From the NCBI GenBank assembly GCA_029266735.1, contig JAQSWG010000005.1, positions 44,198-108,197 of the forward strand: DNA of 64,000 nucleotides. The letters run 5' to 3'. This DNA is from Ornithinibacter sp. (lineage in GTDB: Bacteria > Actinomycetota > Actinomycetes > Actinomycetales > Dermatophilaceae). The notes below the pieces were generated by a model. That model was not told where the DNA came from and did no database searches. It worked only from the letters and a program-made list of their open reading frames with translations. This document shows, piece after piece, positions 36,916 to 45,781 of the stretch (its first letter is position 1; each line of letters starts with the position of its first letter). The translations under genes were made by a program, and so were the position numbers.

Positions 36916-39554
36916 CCGACCCGCCTCCGCTGACGGGAGGCGTCATCGACGCGTGGACCCTGGGGCTCGCTCCGGGTGATGTCGGGCCGGCGGTCGTCGC
37001 TCTCGGGACCACCCGGTCACAGCTCTCACGATGGCCCGCTCGAGACCACCGAGACCCGGTGTTCCTGACGTGGACGGCCCCTGACCCCACGCCCGCTGGG
37101 GGTTCTCAGCGGACTCTGCTGCGGTCCGCACGACCGGGCATGGAGTGGCTGCGCCAGCCGATCGACCCGGAGCTCTCATATCGCCGAGATGAAATGGCAG
37201 GTCGTGCGCGGCCTCCCTTGCGCCTTGCCCTGGAGGGGAACACCATTCCGACGGAGGTCGTACCGCGGCTGTTGGCCTGCCCCGGCGTCGCATCGGTGGT
37301 CGTTCCGACGCCCAGGGCCCCCGGCGCGCTCAAGCGCAGACCGTGGCAGTGGCCGATGCGGTTGGGTGTCGTCGACGACGCTCTGCTGGACGAGCTGCGC
37401 TCGCGCCGTGGCGCCCACCTCATCCCGGATGCCTTGGCCGAGGTGGTGGACATGCGCACCGATCCCCGCCCGGTGGGCATCCTGGCGCTGGCGAGCACAC
37501 CCTCGGCTGCGGTGGCGCTGCTCAGCGCTCGACCCCACCTGGCGAACGCGGTGCTGTGCATCGCGCCCGCCGAGCCCGAGTCCTGGGCGGTGACCGATGC
37601 CCGGCTCGCCATGGTTCGAGCACTCACCGGTGCCGTGGCCACGGGTGTGATAGCCCCTCGCCCGACTCCCCTTGCAGAGGACCTGCTGAGGATCCTGCGC
37701 TACGTCGGGCACGGGTACACGTTCGACGTGGCGGTCACGGCCGCCGTCGACAGGAACGTCCTCATCGTGGGTGAGCTCGAAGCGTTGAACGAGTCACACC
37801 TTCCGGAGGTGTTCCGTGCCCGCGCGGCACAGTACCGGCGGGACATCCGAACGAGCGGTGCACGCGCTGACGCTCAGTCACGCGTCGACACGCTGGAGCT
37901 CGCGAGCGGTGGGAGATTCGACCACGAGCAGCACGAGGCCACCACCGGCGCCATCGAGAGCCGCACCGTCGAAGAGGCACTGGACGCAGACACCACTCCA
38001 CGGGTCGTCCAGGCCATGGTCGCTCGACCGGGACGACGTCCGGGCGGGCTCCCGGACAACGTGATCCGCCCCGGCCCCAACGTCGTGGAGGTCTTCGTCG
38101 GCCCACAGGACCCCGCCGCGTTGCAGGGGTCGCCGGTCACGGACCGGGAGCTGGGGTTCGTCGACGCCTCCATCACGAGCGTGCGGCTCACCGCCGTCCT
38201 CGTGCCCCTCGTGCCGGCCGGTGACCCCGTGCGCAGCGAGCTCGAGGTTCCCCGAACCGGGCGGTCGACGGCAGCGCTCCTCCCGTGGCGGGTGCCCGGT
38301 GGGACGACGACCGCGCAGGCTCGCATCGTGCTCCTGCACCGGAACCGGGTGATCCAGACGGCCGTCCTGACCGGCACCGTGGGTGGACCGCCGGCCACGT
38401 TGGGGGAGCGCATCGTTCTCTGGCCCGACCTGTCACACCTGGACGAACGGCGCCCCTTCGACCGGGCGTTCGTCATGAACCACGACGACGAGGACGACTC
38501 GCTGTGCGCCTCGTTCGCCGGTGACCAGCACGTGGCGATCAGGTCGATCGACGAGATCAACAGCGTGGCGGGACACATCCGCGGACTGCTCGTCGAGGCG
38601 GCCGGGATGAAGCAGGGCAACCAGGAGGACCTGCGTCGCCACATCGCGGAGCTTGCCGTGCACGGGCGTGTCCTGCACAAGGCGCTGCGCTCGGCCCTCG
38701 GGGAGATCGGGACCCCGCGGCGCATCCAGATCGTCAGTGCCCGACCGACCTGGATGCTGCCCCTCGAGTTCGTCTATGACCGCCCTGCGAGCAGGGACGC
38801 CGTGCTCTGCCCGCATTGGCTGGCCCAGGAGCCGTGCGGCGCCCACTGCTTCGCCGACGAGGACGATGCAACCGTGGTGTGCCCGTCGGTCTTCTGGGGC
38901 TTGGGTCGGGTCATCGAGAGGCACTACGTGGACATGACGTCGCATGTGGCCGACACCTTCTGGGTCGGCGCCACCCCGACCGTGGCCCGGTCCTCATTCG
39001 TTCCCACCCGGGCCGCCTTCGCGGCCAGCCGCAAGGTCAGGGCCACCGACGTCAAGGCGGTCGCGAAGGCGCTCGGCGACGGGGTGACGGCCCTGGGCGG
39101 CTGGGACGACTGGAAGCAGAGCCTCAGGCGAGAACCCACCGACCTGCTCGTCCTCATGCCGCACAGCGACCCGCGCGCCGTGACCCTGGAGGTGGCGGGC
39201 ACGACACTCGCCAAGGGCGAGATCGAGAAGTGGCACGTCACGGGTGGGCAGGATGTCACGCCGCTCGTCATCCTGTTCGGGTGCGACACCGCCGGCTTCG
39301 AGGACGACCCCGCGGGGTACGCGACGGCCTTCGTCCAGGAGCACGCGTGCGTCGTCTTCTCGACCTTCACGATGATCCTCGGGAGCCACGCCTCCCGGAT
39401 GTCGCAACGGTTGATCTCCACGCTGATGGACCCGGCTCGCACCCGGGTACCCCTGGGTGAGGTGCTGGCCACGTTGCGGGGGGAGCTGGCCCGTGAGGGG
39501 CTCCTCGCCGGTCTCTCCATCACGGCATACGGCGACAGTGCGTGGAAGGTGTGA
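36912..39554 (+). CDS. Large CHAT-domain (caspase-like) protease
   Basis: An 880-residue protein. The C-terminal 250 residues form a CHAT caspase-like domain with His 751 (LLVLMPHSDP) and Cys 791 (VILFGCDTAGFEDDP) in place, followed by TAFVQEHACVVFSTFTMILGSHASRM as in other CHAT proteases. Residues 1-310 are alpha/beta and may be a second, degenerate caspase-like or Rossmann-like domain; residues about 390-500 are beta-rich. CHAT proteases cleave partner proteins after activation in bacterial conflict and suicide systems. No EAD is visible. Overlaps patatin (ATGA) and lies 2 nt before the metallo-beta-lactamase gene. Confidence 0.82.
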   Translation: MTDPPPLTGGVIDAWTLGLAPGDVGPAVVALGTTRSQLSRWPARDHRDPVFLTWTAPDPTPAGGSQRTLLRSARPGMEWLRQPIDPELSYRRDEMAGRARPPLRLALEGNTIPTEVVPRLLACPGVASVVVPTPRAPGALKRRPWQWPMRLGVVDDALLDELRSRRGAHLIPDALAEVVDMRTDPRPVGILALASTPSAAVALLSARPHLANAVLCIAPAEPESWAVTDARLAMVRALTGAVATGVIAPRPTPLAEDLLRILRYVGHGYTFDVAVTAAVDRNVLIVGELEALNESHLPEVFRARAAQYRRDIRTSGARADAQSRVDTLELASGGRFDHEQHEATTGAIESRTVEEALDADTTPRVVQAMVARPGRRPGGLPDNVIRPGPNVVEVFVGPQDPAALQGSPVTDRELGFVDASITSVRLTAVLVPLVPAGDPVRSELEVPRTGRSTAALLPWRVPGGTTTAQARIVLLHRNRVIQTAVLTGTVGGPPATLGERIVLWPDLSHLDERRPFDRAFVMNHDDEDDSLCASFAGDQHVAIRSIDEINSVAGHIRGLLVEAAGMKQGNQEDLRRHIAELAVHGRVLHKALRSALGEIGTPRRIQIVSARPTWMLPLEFVYDRPASRDAVLCPHWLAQEPCGAHCFADEDDATVVCPSVFWGLGRVIERHYVDMTSHVADTFWVGATPTVARSSFVPTRAAFAASRKVRATDVKAVAKALGDGVTALGGWDDWKQSLRREPTDLLVLMPHSDPRAVTLEVAGTTLAKGEIEKWHVTGGQDVTPLVILFGCDTAGFEDDPAGYATAFVQEHACVVFSTFTMILGSHASRMSQRLISTLMDPARTRVPLGEVLATLRGELAREGLLAGLSITAYGDSAWKV

Positions 39555-39556
39555 CC

Positions 39557-40624
39557 ATGTTCCGAATCGACCTGCTCCCGGCCCAGCGCGGCGACTGCAT
39601 CTGGATCACCTACGGCATGGGCGACGAGCTGCACCACGTGCTCATCGACGGGGGACCGGCCGAGACCATCGAGACGCTGGTCCCGGAGCTGGAGCGTCGT
39701 ATTCGCGCCATTCCGGGGGACCGTGACCGGGTGGAGCTGCTCGTGGTCACGCACATCGATGCCGACCACATCCAGGGCGTCGTGTCACTGCTCTCCGACC
39801 ACGCCCGCGTGCGGCTCTTCCGCGACATCTGGTTCAACGGGTGGAAGCACCACGACCCGGACGAGTTCCTCGGTGGTGTCGACGCCGAACGGCTCACCAG
39901 ACCGCTCCTGACCGACGAGGTGCGCTGGAACCGGGCGTTCGGCGGACATGCCGTCGTCGTCCCCGACGAGACGCCGTTGCCGACGAGGACACTTGCTGGC
40001 GGGATGACCCTGACCCTTCTCGGGCCTACTCCGTCTCAGCTCACCACCCTTGCTCCCGAGTACGAGAAGGCCTGCATCAAGGCCGGGGTGGTGGCGGGGA
40101 GCGGTGCCCCCATCATCCGCAAGGGCTGGCTGCGGGAGGACTTCCTGGGTGGCTTCGACCCCGTGCGCCTTGCCGCGGCCAAGGGCTCGAGCGACTCCAG
40201 CAAGCCCAACAAGGCCAGCATCACGCTCATCGCCGAGTACGACGGCGCGCGTGTCCTGCTCCTCGCCGACGCGCACGCGGGTCCCACCGCAGAGGCACTG
40301 GACCGGCTGGGCCCGGGTCCCCACCACTTCGACGCCGTGAAGATCTCCCACCACGGCTCACGCAACAACACGAGCCGGCAGCTGTGCGAACGGATCCGGT
40401 CGAAGAACTGGCTGGTGTCGAGCAACGGAGCGACCTTCGGTCATCCCGACGGGGAGTGCCTCGCCCGCATCGTCGTGAGCCAGGACAGGCCGGTCTTCCA
40501 CCTCAACTACGTCACCGACCGCGTCACGGACCTCATCGAGGGCGCCGGTGACACCTACTCCGTCGAGGTGCCTCGCCGGCGGCCGGACGGCAGCGTCGAG
40601 GAGGGCATCAGCCTGTCCCTCTGA
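39557..40624 (+). CDS. ComEC/Rec2-like metallo-beta-lactamase-fold hydrolase
   Basis: A 355-residue soluble protein. The metal site includes THIDADHIQG (HxDxDH), LLLADAHAG and VKISHHGSRNNTS, the pattern of the ComEC-type MBL domain, here without any ComEC membrane part. Such stand-alone MBL proteins repeatedly accompany caspase/CHAT proteases in NTPase-linked conflict systems and are thought to be nucleases or phosphoesterases. GGAAGG lies 7 nt before ATG 39557; a GTG at 39551 overlapping the CHAT stop is also possible. Last gene of the right accessory unit. Confidence 0.84.
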   Translation: MFRIDLLPAQRGDCIWITYGMGDELHHVLIDGGPAETIETLVPELERRIRAIPGDRDRVELLVVTHIDADHIQGVVSLLSDHARVRLFRDIWFNGWKHHDPDEFLGGVDAERLTRPLLTDEVRWNRAFGGHAVVVPDETPLPTRTLAGGMTLTLLGPTPSQLTTLAPEYEKACIKAGVVAGSGAPIIRKGWLREDFLGGFDPVRLAAAKGSSDSSKPNKASITLIAEYDGARVLLLADAHAGPTAEALDRLGPGPHHFDAVKISHHGSRNNTSRQLCERIRSKNWLVSSNGATFGHPDGECLARIVVSQDRPVFHLNYVTDRVTDLIEGAGDTYSVEVPRRRPDGSVEEGISLSL

Positions 40625-40681
40625 GGTCCACCGACGACGGCGCCCCACTCACATCGCCGGACCGCGCGAGCTGACCACCCG

Positions 40682-40963
40682 TCAGACGGGTTCCTCTCGG
40701 ATGTCCGCCGGAAGGTGCCCCGCCGACTTCTCGTAGTACTCGGCGGCCTTGCGGGTCATGACCGTCCGGGCCGCGCCGACCGCAAGGCCGGTGACCGCGG
40801 CATACGCGACCGCCTTGGCGAGCGGAGCCCGAGGACTCTTCGGGTTGATCTCGTCCTGCCCGAATCGCGCCCAGACGAAGTCGACGAGCTGCTTGGCCAT
40901 GACCCCGGCGAGGATGGCGCCCCCGGTGCCCATGACCTTCCAGGCGACGGCTCCCATGGCCAT
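40682..40963 (-). CDS. DUF4235 small membrane protein
   Basis: A 93-residue protein with two hydrophobic segments: VAWKVMGTGGAILAGVMAKQLVDFVW and LAKAVAYAAVTGLAVGAARTVMTRKAAEYYEKSAGHLP. The overall pattern, including NPKSPRAPLAKA and the GHLP ending, is DUF4235, small actinobacterial membrane proteins of unknown function. The start ATG 40963 has GGAAGGGACC just upstream. It is convergent with the MBL gene and marks the return to core genome. A second ATG lies two codons downstream. Confidence 0.85.
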   Translation of the reverse strand: MAMGAVAWKVMGTGGAILAGVMAKQLVDFVWARFGQDEINPKSPRAPLAKAVAYAAVTGLAVGAARTVMTRKAAEYYEKSAGHLPADIREEPV

Positions 40964-41060
40964 GACGGTCCCTTCCCACTGTGCGCGCACCGGGGCAACG
41001 GTGCCCGACGACGTCAGCGGCCACTGTAACGCGGCTGGGATATGGTGGAGCCGTCCAACG

Positions 41061-41145
41061 ACAGGGGAGCGCTCCAGCGCTGAGAGTGCGGTTCGCCGCA
41101 GACCCTCGAACCTGATCCGGTTAGCACCGGCGAAGGGAGTCGGGA
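41061..41145 (+). promoter_or_regulatory. TPP riboswitch (THI element)
   Basis: ACAGGGGAGC, GCTGAGAGTGCGG, GCAGACCCTCGAACCTGATC and CGGTTAGCACCGGCGAAGGGAGT carry the conserved TPP aptamer elements, including the CUGAGA loop and the ACCUGAUC/UAGCACCGGCGAAGGGA pyrophosphate-sensor half. It lies about 100 nt before ykoE. TPP binding is expected to lower expression of the transporter genes. GGGATATGGT at 41037-41046 could supply the -10. Confidence 0.95.
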
Positions 41146-41243
41146 ATCTCAGGTGCGTCTCCGGCACACCCGCGGCGAGTCGGCCCGAGGTGCCGGCGGC
41201 GCACCTCCCCGAGGTATCCACTCGGAACCACGGGAGAGCAGTC

Positions 41244-41951
41244 ATGGCACCACAGGTCACCTCCGAGCCGCGGGCGGCCGCTCCGCGCTCCATCACCGCG
41301 ACCCGGCCCCTCCTCGGCTGGCGCACCGTCGACATCCTCACCATCGCGTTCCTCGGCGCGGCGCTGGGCGTCGCGTTCTGGGGGTGGGGCGTCTTCTACA
41401 CCGGGCCGCTCACGGCCCTCAAGATCGGCTACGCACCCCTCATGGGCCTGTTCGCCGGCCCGTGGTTCCTCGCCGGGGTCGTAGGCGGTCTCGTCGTCCG
41501 CCGACCCGGCGCGGCCCTGTTCTGCGAGGTCGTCGCCGCTCTGGTCTCGATGCTGCCCGGCACCGAGTGGGGTGCGACGGTGCTCGTGTCCGGGATCCTC
41601 CAGGGGCTCGGGGCCGAGCTGGCGTTCGCCGTGTTCGGCTACAGGGCCTTCGGCGCCGCGGTCGCCGTCCTGGCCGGCGTCCTGTCGGCGCCGCTCGAGT
41701 GGGCGTTCGAGGTCGTGTCGTTCCCGGCCTCGTGGGCCGACGTGCCCGTGCTCTCGGTGCTGGCCGACGGTGGCGGCTGGTACGCCGAGTGGGTGCTGCG
41801 TGACAAGCTCGTGTACCTCGGGGCGATGACGCTGTCCGGAGCCGTGCTGGCCGGGCTCCTCGGCTGGGTGCTCGTGCGAGCGCTGGCCCGGGCAGGTGCC
41901 CTCTCCGCCTTCCCCGCGGGCCAGGAGCAGCGGGAGATCCGCGCTGTCTGA
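41244..41951 (+). CDS. ykoE: YkoE-like substrate-binding (S) component of thiamine-precursor ECF transporter
   Basis: A 235-residue membrane protein with about six helices after a 30-residue polar start. WRTVDILTIAFLGAALGVAFWGWGVFY and GYAPLMGLFAGPWFLAGVVGGLVVRRPGAALFCEVVAA match the YkoE family, the hydroxymethylpyrimidine/thiamine-binding S component. The TPP riboswitch directly upstream supports the role. ATG 41244 follows GGGAGAGCAGTC. The energising subunit is the next gene, whose start may overlap this one. Confidence 0.9.
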   Translation: MAPQVTSEPRAAAPRSITATRPLLGWRTVDILTIAFLGAALGVAFWGWGVFYTGPLTALKIGYAPLMGLFAGPWFLAGVVGGLVVRRPGAALFCEVVAALVSMLPGTEWGATVLVSGILQGLGAELAFAVFGYRAFGAAVAVLAGVLSAPLEWAFEVVSFPASWADVPVLSVLADGGGWYAEWVLRDKLVYLGAMTLSGAVLAGLLGWVLVRALARAGALSAFPAGQEQREIRAV

Positions 41952-44400
41952 CCGGTCGCGGCCGCGCCCGGCGACCGCCGACGCCCGCGGCACGGTGCAG
42001 GTGTCGGCCCTGACCTGGCGGCCCTTCGGGCGCCGCGAGCCGGTGCTCCGCAGCGTCACGCTCCGCCTGGGTCCCGGGGAGCGGGTGCTGCTCGTCGGTC
42101 CCTCGGGCTCGGGCAAGTCCACCCTGCTCCGGGCTCTCGCCGGGCTCCTCGAGACGGCCGACGCGGGTGACCTCGAGGGCGAGGTGCTCGTCGACGGTGC
42201 CCCTCCCGGGGCTCGGCCGGGGATGGTGGGACTCGTCCTGCAGGAGCCCGGCGCGGGGGTGGTCGCCGCCTCCGTCGGCCGCGACGTCGCCTTCGGTCCC
42301 GAGAACGTCGGGATGCCGCCGGTCGCCATGCCTGCGGTCGTCGCGTCGGCCCTCACCGCGGTGGGACTCGGCGACCTGCCGCTCGACACCCCGACCTCGG
42401 CCCTGTCCGGGGGACAGACCCAACGGCTCGCGCTCGCCGGCACCCTCGCACTGGACCCCTCGGTCGTCCTGCTCGACGAGCCGACCGCCATGCTCGACCC
42501 GCGCTCGGCGGAGGAGGTGCGTGATGCCGTTGCCGCGCTCACCGGGGTGGTCCGGAGGTCACACCGCGTCGAGGGGTGGTCAGGTGCCCTGACAGAGGGG
42601 TCCGAAGGGGCCGCTGGCCACCCCTCGGGCCAGCGACCCCCTGTGCTGGCCGGCGCGGCGACCCCGACTCTCGTCGTCGTCGAGCATGTGCTGGCTCCGT
42701 GGGTCGATCTCGTGGACCGGCTCGTCGTGCTGTCCGCCGACGGCCGGGTCGTTGCCGACGGCCCGGTCCGCGAGACCCTGGAGATCGAACGGCATCGGCT
42801 GCTGGACATGGGGATCTGGGTGCCGGACGAGGGGCCGCCCCGACCCCTCGCGGTCGACCCGGCGCTCATCGCCCCCCGGCGTCGCCCTCGGGATGCCGTG
42901 GGCCGCTCCGGCCCCGCGGCTGCTCTCACCGCCACACCCCTCACGGTCGAGCGCTCCACCAGGCTCGTCGACGGCACGGTGCGCACCCGACCGGCCGCGC
43001 GCCTCACCTCGCCGCTCGACGCGGCGCCCGGCACCCTCACCGCCCTCGTCGGACCGAGTGGCTCCGGAAAGTCCACCGTGCTCCATGCCCTCGCCGGGTT
43101 CCTCGACCCCACCACTGCGGATGCCGTCCGCGTGCGAACGCCGGGATCCGATACGTCCCCGGGATCCGGCACGTCCCCGGGATCCGGCACGTCCCCGGGA
43201 GCCCGCACGGCGCCGGGTGACCTCGCAGCCACCGACCTCGCCCGGGCGATGGCCTGGGTGCCGCAGTGGTCCAGCTCGACCATCGTGGCGGCGACCGTGC
43301 TCGAGGAGGTCCTTGCCACCTCGGCAGCCCTCGGTGACGTCGACCCGGCCACCAGCGAGCGCGCCCGATCCCTCCTCACGACCCTCCGGCTGGGCCACCT
43401 CGCCCGCGCCGATCCTCGGCACCTCTCCGGCGGCGAGCAGCGGCGCCTCGCGGTGGCGGCCGCGCTCCTCCACGGGCCACCGGTCCTCCTCGCCGACGAG
43501 CCCACCGTCGGCCAGGACCGTCGGACCTGGGCGGCCGTCGTCGGTCTCGTCGCGGCATACCGGTCGGCAGGGGGCGCTGTCGTCGCCGCGACCCACGACC
43601 GCCACGTCGTCGAGCGGGCGACCGTCGTCCACCGCCTCGAACCCCCACCCAGAGCGGTCGAGCCCGCACTGCCCGCAGCCGTCCCGCTGGTGGCCCGCTG
43701 TGGCCCGCTCGCGCTGCTCGTCGGCGCGCTCCTCGCCATTCCGGCGGGGGTCATCTCGCCACACTGGACGACGAGCCTCGCCGTGCTGGCGACCCAGGCA
43801 GTCCTCGCGCTGGTCGGCCTGTCCGCTCCCGGGCCGGGGACCCGATCGCGTGGTCGCCTCCGCGCGACGGGCCTGCGCATGCTGCCCGGGGTGGTGGCGG
43901 CGCTCTCGGTGGGGTGGTCGACGTGGTTCCTCGCCGGGCGCGACCTTGACCCCGCGCTGACGGTCGCCCTCCGGGTGCTCGTCATCGTCCTCCCGTCGGC
44001 CGTGCTCATCCCGTGGATCGACCCCGACCGGCTGGGGGACCACCTCGCCCAACGCGTACGACTTCCGGACCGACCCGTGGTGGCGACGGCCGCCGCGCTG
44101 CAGCGGGTGCACTCCTTCGGGGAGGTGTGGGGCGAGCTCGCCCGGGTCCGGCGGATCCGTGGCCTCGGCGTCTCCTGGCGGTCTCCTTCGTCCGTCGCGG
44201 CTCACCTCGGAGCCCTCACCATGGGCCTGTTGGTGCGCACCCTGCACGCCGCCGCCGAGCTCGCCGTCGCGATGGACGCCCGGGGGTTCGCGACCGCCCG
44301 GGCACGCTCATGGTGGATGCCGGCCCCCTGGCCGTGGCGCGACACCCTCCTCGTCGCGCTGGCGACGCTGCCCGCGCTCGTCGCCGTCGTCGCCGGCTGA
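41896..44400 (+). CDS. Fused ECF transporter ATPase-ATPase-T component (YkoD-YkoC fusion)
   Basis: About 834 residues. First ABC domain: LLVGPSGSGKSTLLRALAG, signature SALSGGQTQRLALA, Walker B VVLLDEPTAMLD. Second ABC domain: ALVGPSGSGKSTVLHALAG, LSGGEQRRLAVAAALL, VLLADEPTVGQD. The last 250 residues are a CbiQ-like transmembrane subunit (CGPLALLVGALLAIPAGVI, VLVIVLPSAVLIPW, ALTMGLLVRTLHAAAELAVAMDARG). Both ATPases and the T subunit are thus in one chain, normally two or three proteins. The start is uncertain: GTG 41896 overlaps ykoE by 56 bp; GTG 41995 would begin right at the first domain. Energises YkoE-mediated thiamine-precursor uptake. Confidence 0.88.
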   Translation: MPSPPSPRARSSGRSALSDRSRPRPATADARGTVQVSALTWRPFGRREPVLRSVTLRLGPGERVLLVGPSGSGKSTLLRALAGLLETADAGDLEGEVLVDGAPPGARPGMVGLVLQEPGAGVVAASVGRDVAFGPENVGMPPVAMPAVVASALTAVGLGDLPLDTPTSALSGGQTQRLALAGTLALDPSVVLLDEPTAMLDPRSAEEVRDAVAALTGVVRRSHRVEGWSGALTEGSEGAAGHPSGQRPPVLAGAATPTLVVVEHVLAPWVDLVDRLVVLSADGRVVADGPVRETLEIERHRLLDMGIWVPDEGPPRPLAVDPALIAPRRRPRDAVGRSGPAAALTATPLTVERSTRLVDGTVRTRPAARLTSPLDAAPGTLTALVGPSGSGKSTVLHALAGFLDPTTADAVRVRTPGSDTSPGSGTSPGSGTSPGARTAPGDLAATDLARAMAWVPQWSSSTIVAATVLEEVLATSAALGDVDPATSERARSLLTTLRLGHLARADPRHLSGGEQRRLAVAAALLHGPPVLLADEPTVGQDRRTWAAVVGLVAAYRSAGGAVVAATHDRHVVERATVVHRLEPPPRAVEPALPAAVPLVARCGPLALLVGALLAIPAGVISPHWTTSLAVLATQAVLALVGLSAPGPGTRSRGRLRATGLRMLPGVVAALSVGWSTWFLAGRDLDPALTVALRVLVIVLPSAVLIPWIDPDRLGDHLAQRVRLPDRPVVATAAALQRVHSFGEVWGELARVRRIRGLGVSWRSPSSVAAHLGALTMGLLVRTLHAAAELAVAMDARGFATARARSWWMPAPWPWRDTLLVALATLPALVAVVAG
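43141..43200 (+). repeat. 18-bp in-frame tandem repeat in the ABC fusion gene
   Basis: CCGGGATCCGGCACGTCC occurs three times in a row (the first copy differs by two bases) and a fourth copy is degenerate. It encodes repeated Pro-Gly-Ser-Gly-Thr-Ser in a loop of the second ATPase domain, between strand-forming segments. Copy number may vary between strains. Confidence 0.8.
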
Positions 44401-44523
44401 CCGCCGCGCCGTCACCGCCACGTCGCGTAGTGGGTCGGCAGGCGTAGCCCCGCCGGACCGCGAGCGGGCACCCGACGCGGGGGCGGCGGGAGCTGTCGTG
44501 AGCGGACGGCATACTGGTGGATC

Positions 44524-45750
44524 GTGTCTGCCTCACCCCGGACGGAACCCGGCGCGCAGGTGAAGATCCCGCGTGAGATCTGGGTCCTCATCGCCTCCGC
44601 CTTCGTCATCGCGCTCGGCTTCGGGCTCATCACACCCGTGTTGCCGCAGTTCGCGCAGAGCTTCGGCGTGGGCGCCACGGCGAGCTCGGTCGTCGTGAGC
44701 GCGTTCGCGTTCTTCCGGCTGGCCTTCGCGCCTGCCGGCGGTCGGCTCATCGTCCGGCTGGGCGAGCGGCCCGTGTACCTGCTGGGCCTCGTCATCGTCG
44801 CGGTCTCCACCGGCGCCACCGCCTTCGCGCAGTCGTACTGGCAGCTGCTCGTGTTCCGTGGCCTCGGCGGTATCGGGTCGGTGATGTTCACGGTGTCGGC
44901 GGTGGCGCTTCTCGTGCGCCTCGCGCCTCCCTCCATCCGGGCTCGGGTCTCTTCGGCCTATGCCTCGGCCTTCCTCATCGGCGGGATCGGCGGTCCGGTC
45001 TTCGGCGGTGTCCTCGGCAACCTCGGCCTGCGCGTCCCGTTCCTCGTGTATGCCGTCGCCCTCCTCATCGCGGCGGCGCTCGTCGCGGCGTTGCTCGGCG
45101 GGGCCTCGCTGCGCCCGCCCGAGGGTGCTCCGGTGCTGCCCGCCATGACGGCTCGCGACGGGTGGCACGACAGTGCCTACCGGGCGTCGGTCTTCTCCGG
45201 CTTCGCCAATGGCTGGGCGAACTTCGGTGTCCGCAACGCGATCCTGCCGCTGTTCGCCGTGTTCGCGATCGTCAACGAGCCGTGGGTCGCCGGAATGGCC
45301 CTCGCGGTGTTCGCGGTCGGCAACGCCATCGGGCTCACGTTCGCCGGTCGGTACTCCGACCGGGTGGGACGCAGACCCTTCATCATCGGCGGCCTCGTCG
45401 TGAGCGGGATCGCCACCGCCGTCACGGGCTTCGCGACCAACCTGCCCCTCCTCGTCGTCCTCTCCGTGATTGCGGGCATCGGTGCCGGCACCCTGAACCC
45501 CGCCCAGCAGGCCTCGCTCGCCGACGTCGTCGGTCGCAAGCGCAACGGCGGCCCTGCGCTGGCCGCGTTCCAGATGTCCGCGGACACCGGCGCCATCCTC
45601 GGCCCGATCGTCGCGGGGTTGCTCATCGACAACGGGAGCTACCCGCTGGCTTTCGGCGTCACCGGGCTGATCACGCTGCTCGCCGTCGTCCCGTGGCTCC
45701 GGGCGCGTGAGACCCACGACGTGCGCCACGGATCACCCACCCCGGCCTGA
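44524..45750 (+). CDS. MFS transporter
   Basis: A 408-residue major facilitator protein with twelve predicted helices. Helix 1 region is IWVLIASAFVIALGFGLITPVLPQFA, and the helix 2-3 loop is GGRLIVRLGERPVYLLG; the second half repeats AGRYSDRVGRRPFIIGG. It resembles DHA1-type multidrug or sugar efflux proteins of actinobacteria. GTG 44524 lies 11 nt after CATACT, which could be the -10 of a leaderless message. Substrate unknown; single-gene unit. Confidence 0.86.
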   Translation: MSASPRTEPGAQVKIPREIWVLIASAFVIALGFGLITPVLPQFAQSFGVGATASSVVVSAFAFFRLAFAPAGGRLIVRLGERPVYLLGLVIVAVSTGATAFAQSYWQLLVFRGLGGIGSVMFTVSAVALLVRLAPPSIRARVSSAYASAFLIGGIGGPVFGGVLGNLGLRVPFLVYAVALLIAAALVAALLGGASLRPPEGAPVLPAMTARDGWHDSAYRASVFSGFANGWANFGVRNAILPLFAVFAIVNEPWVAGMALAVFAVGNAIGLTFAGRYSDRVGRRPFIIGGLVVSGIATAVTGFATNLPLLVVLSVIAGIGAGTLNPAQQASLADVVGRKRNGGPALAAFQMSADTGAILGPIVAGLLIDNGSYPLAFGVTGLITLLAVVPWLRARETHDVRHGSPTPA

Positions 45751-45781
45751 TGCCCGAGCGACAACTGCGAGTCCTGCCCCC

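Noticed and set aside
27628..40624. CBASS, Thoeris or gasdermin-type system
   Set aside because: No cyclase, TIR or recognisable gasdermin protein is present; patatin and SIR2 alone do not define those systems.
26663..40624. Prophage
   Set aside because: Only one lysin-like gene; no integrase, terminase, portal, capsid or tail genes, and no attachment repeats seen.
43141..43200. CRISPR-like repeat
   Set aside because: The 18-bp units are directly adjacent without spacers and lie in frame inside a coding region.
41121..44009. 962-codon open frame on the minus strand opposite ykoE and the ABC fusion gene
   Set aside because: High-GC antisense shadow: Arg/Pro/Ser-rich, no domain similarity, and the plus strand carries clear ABC motifs.
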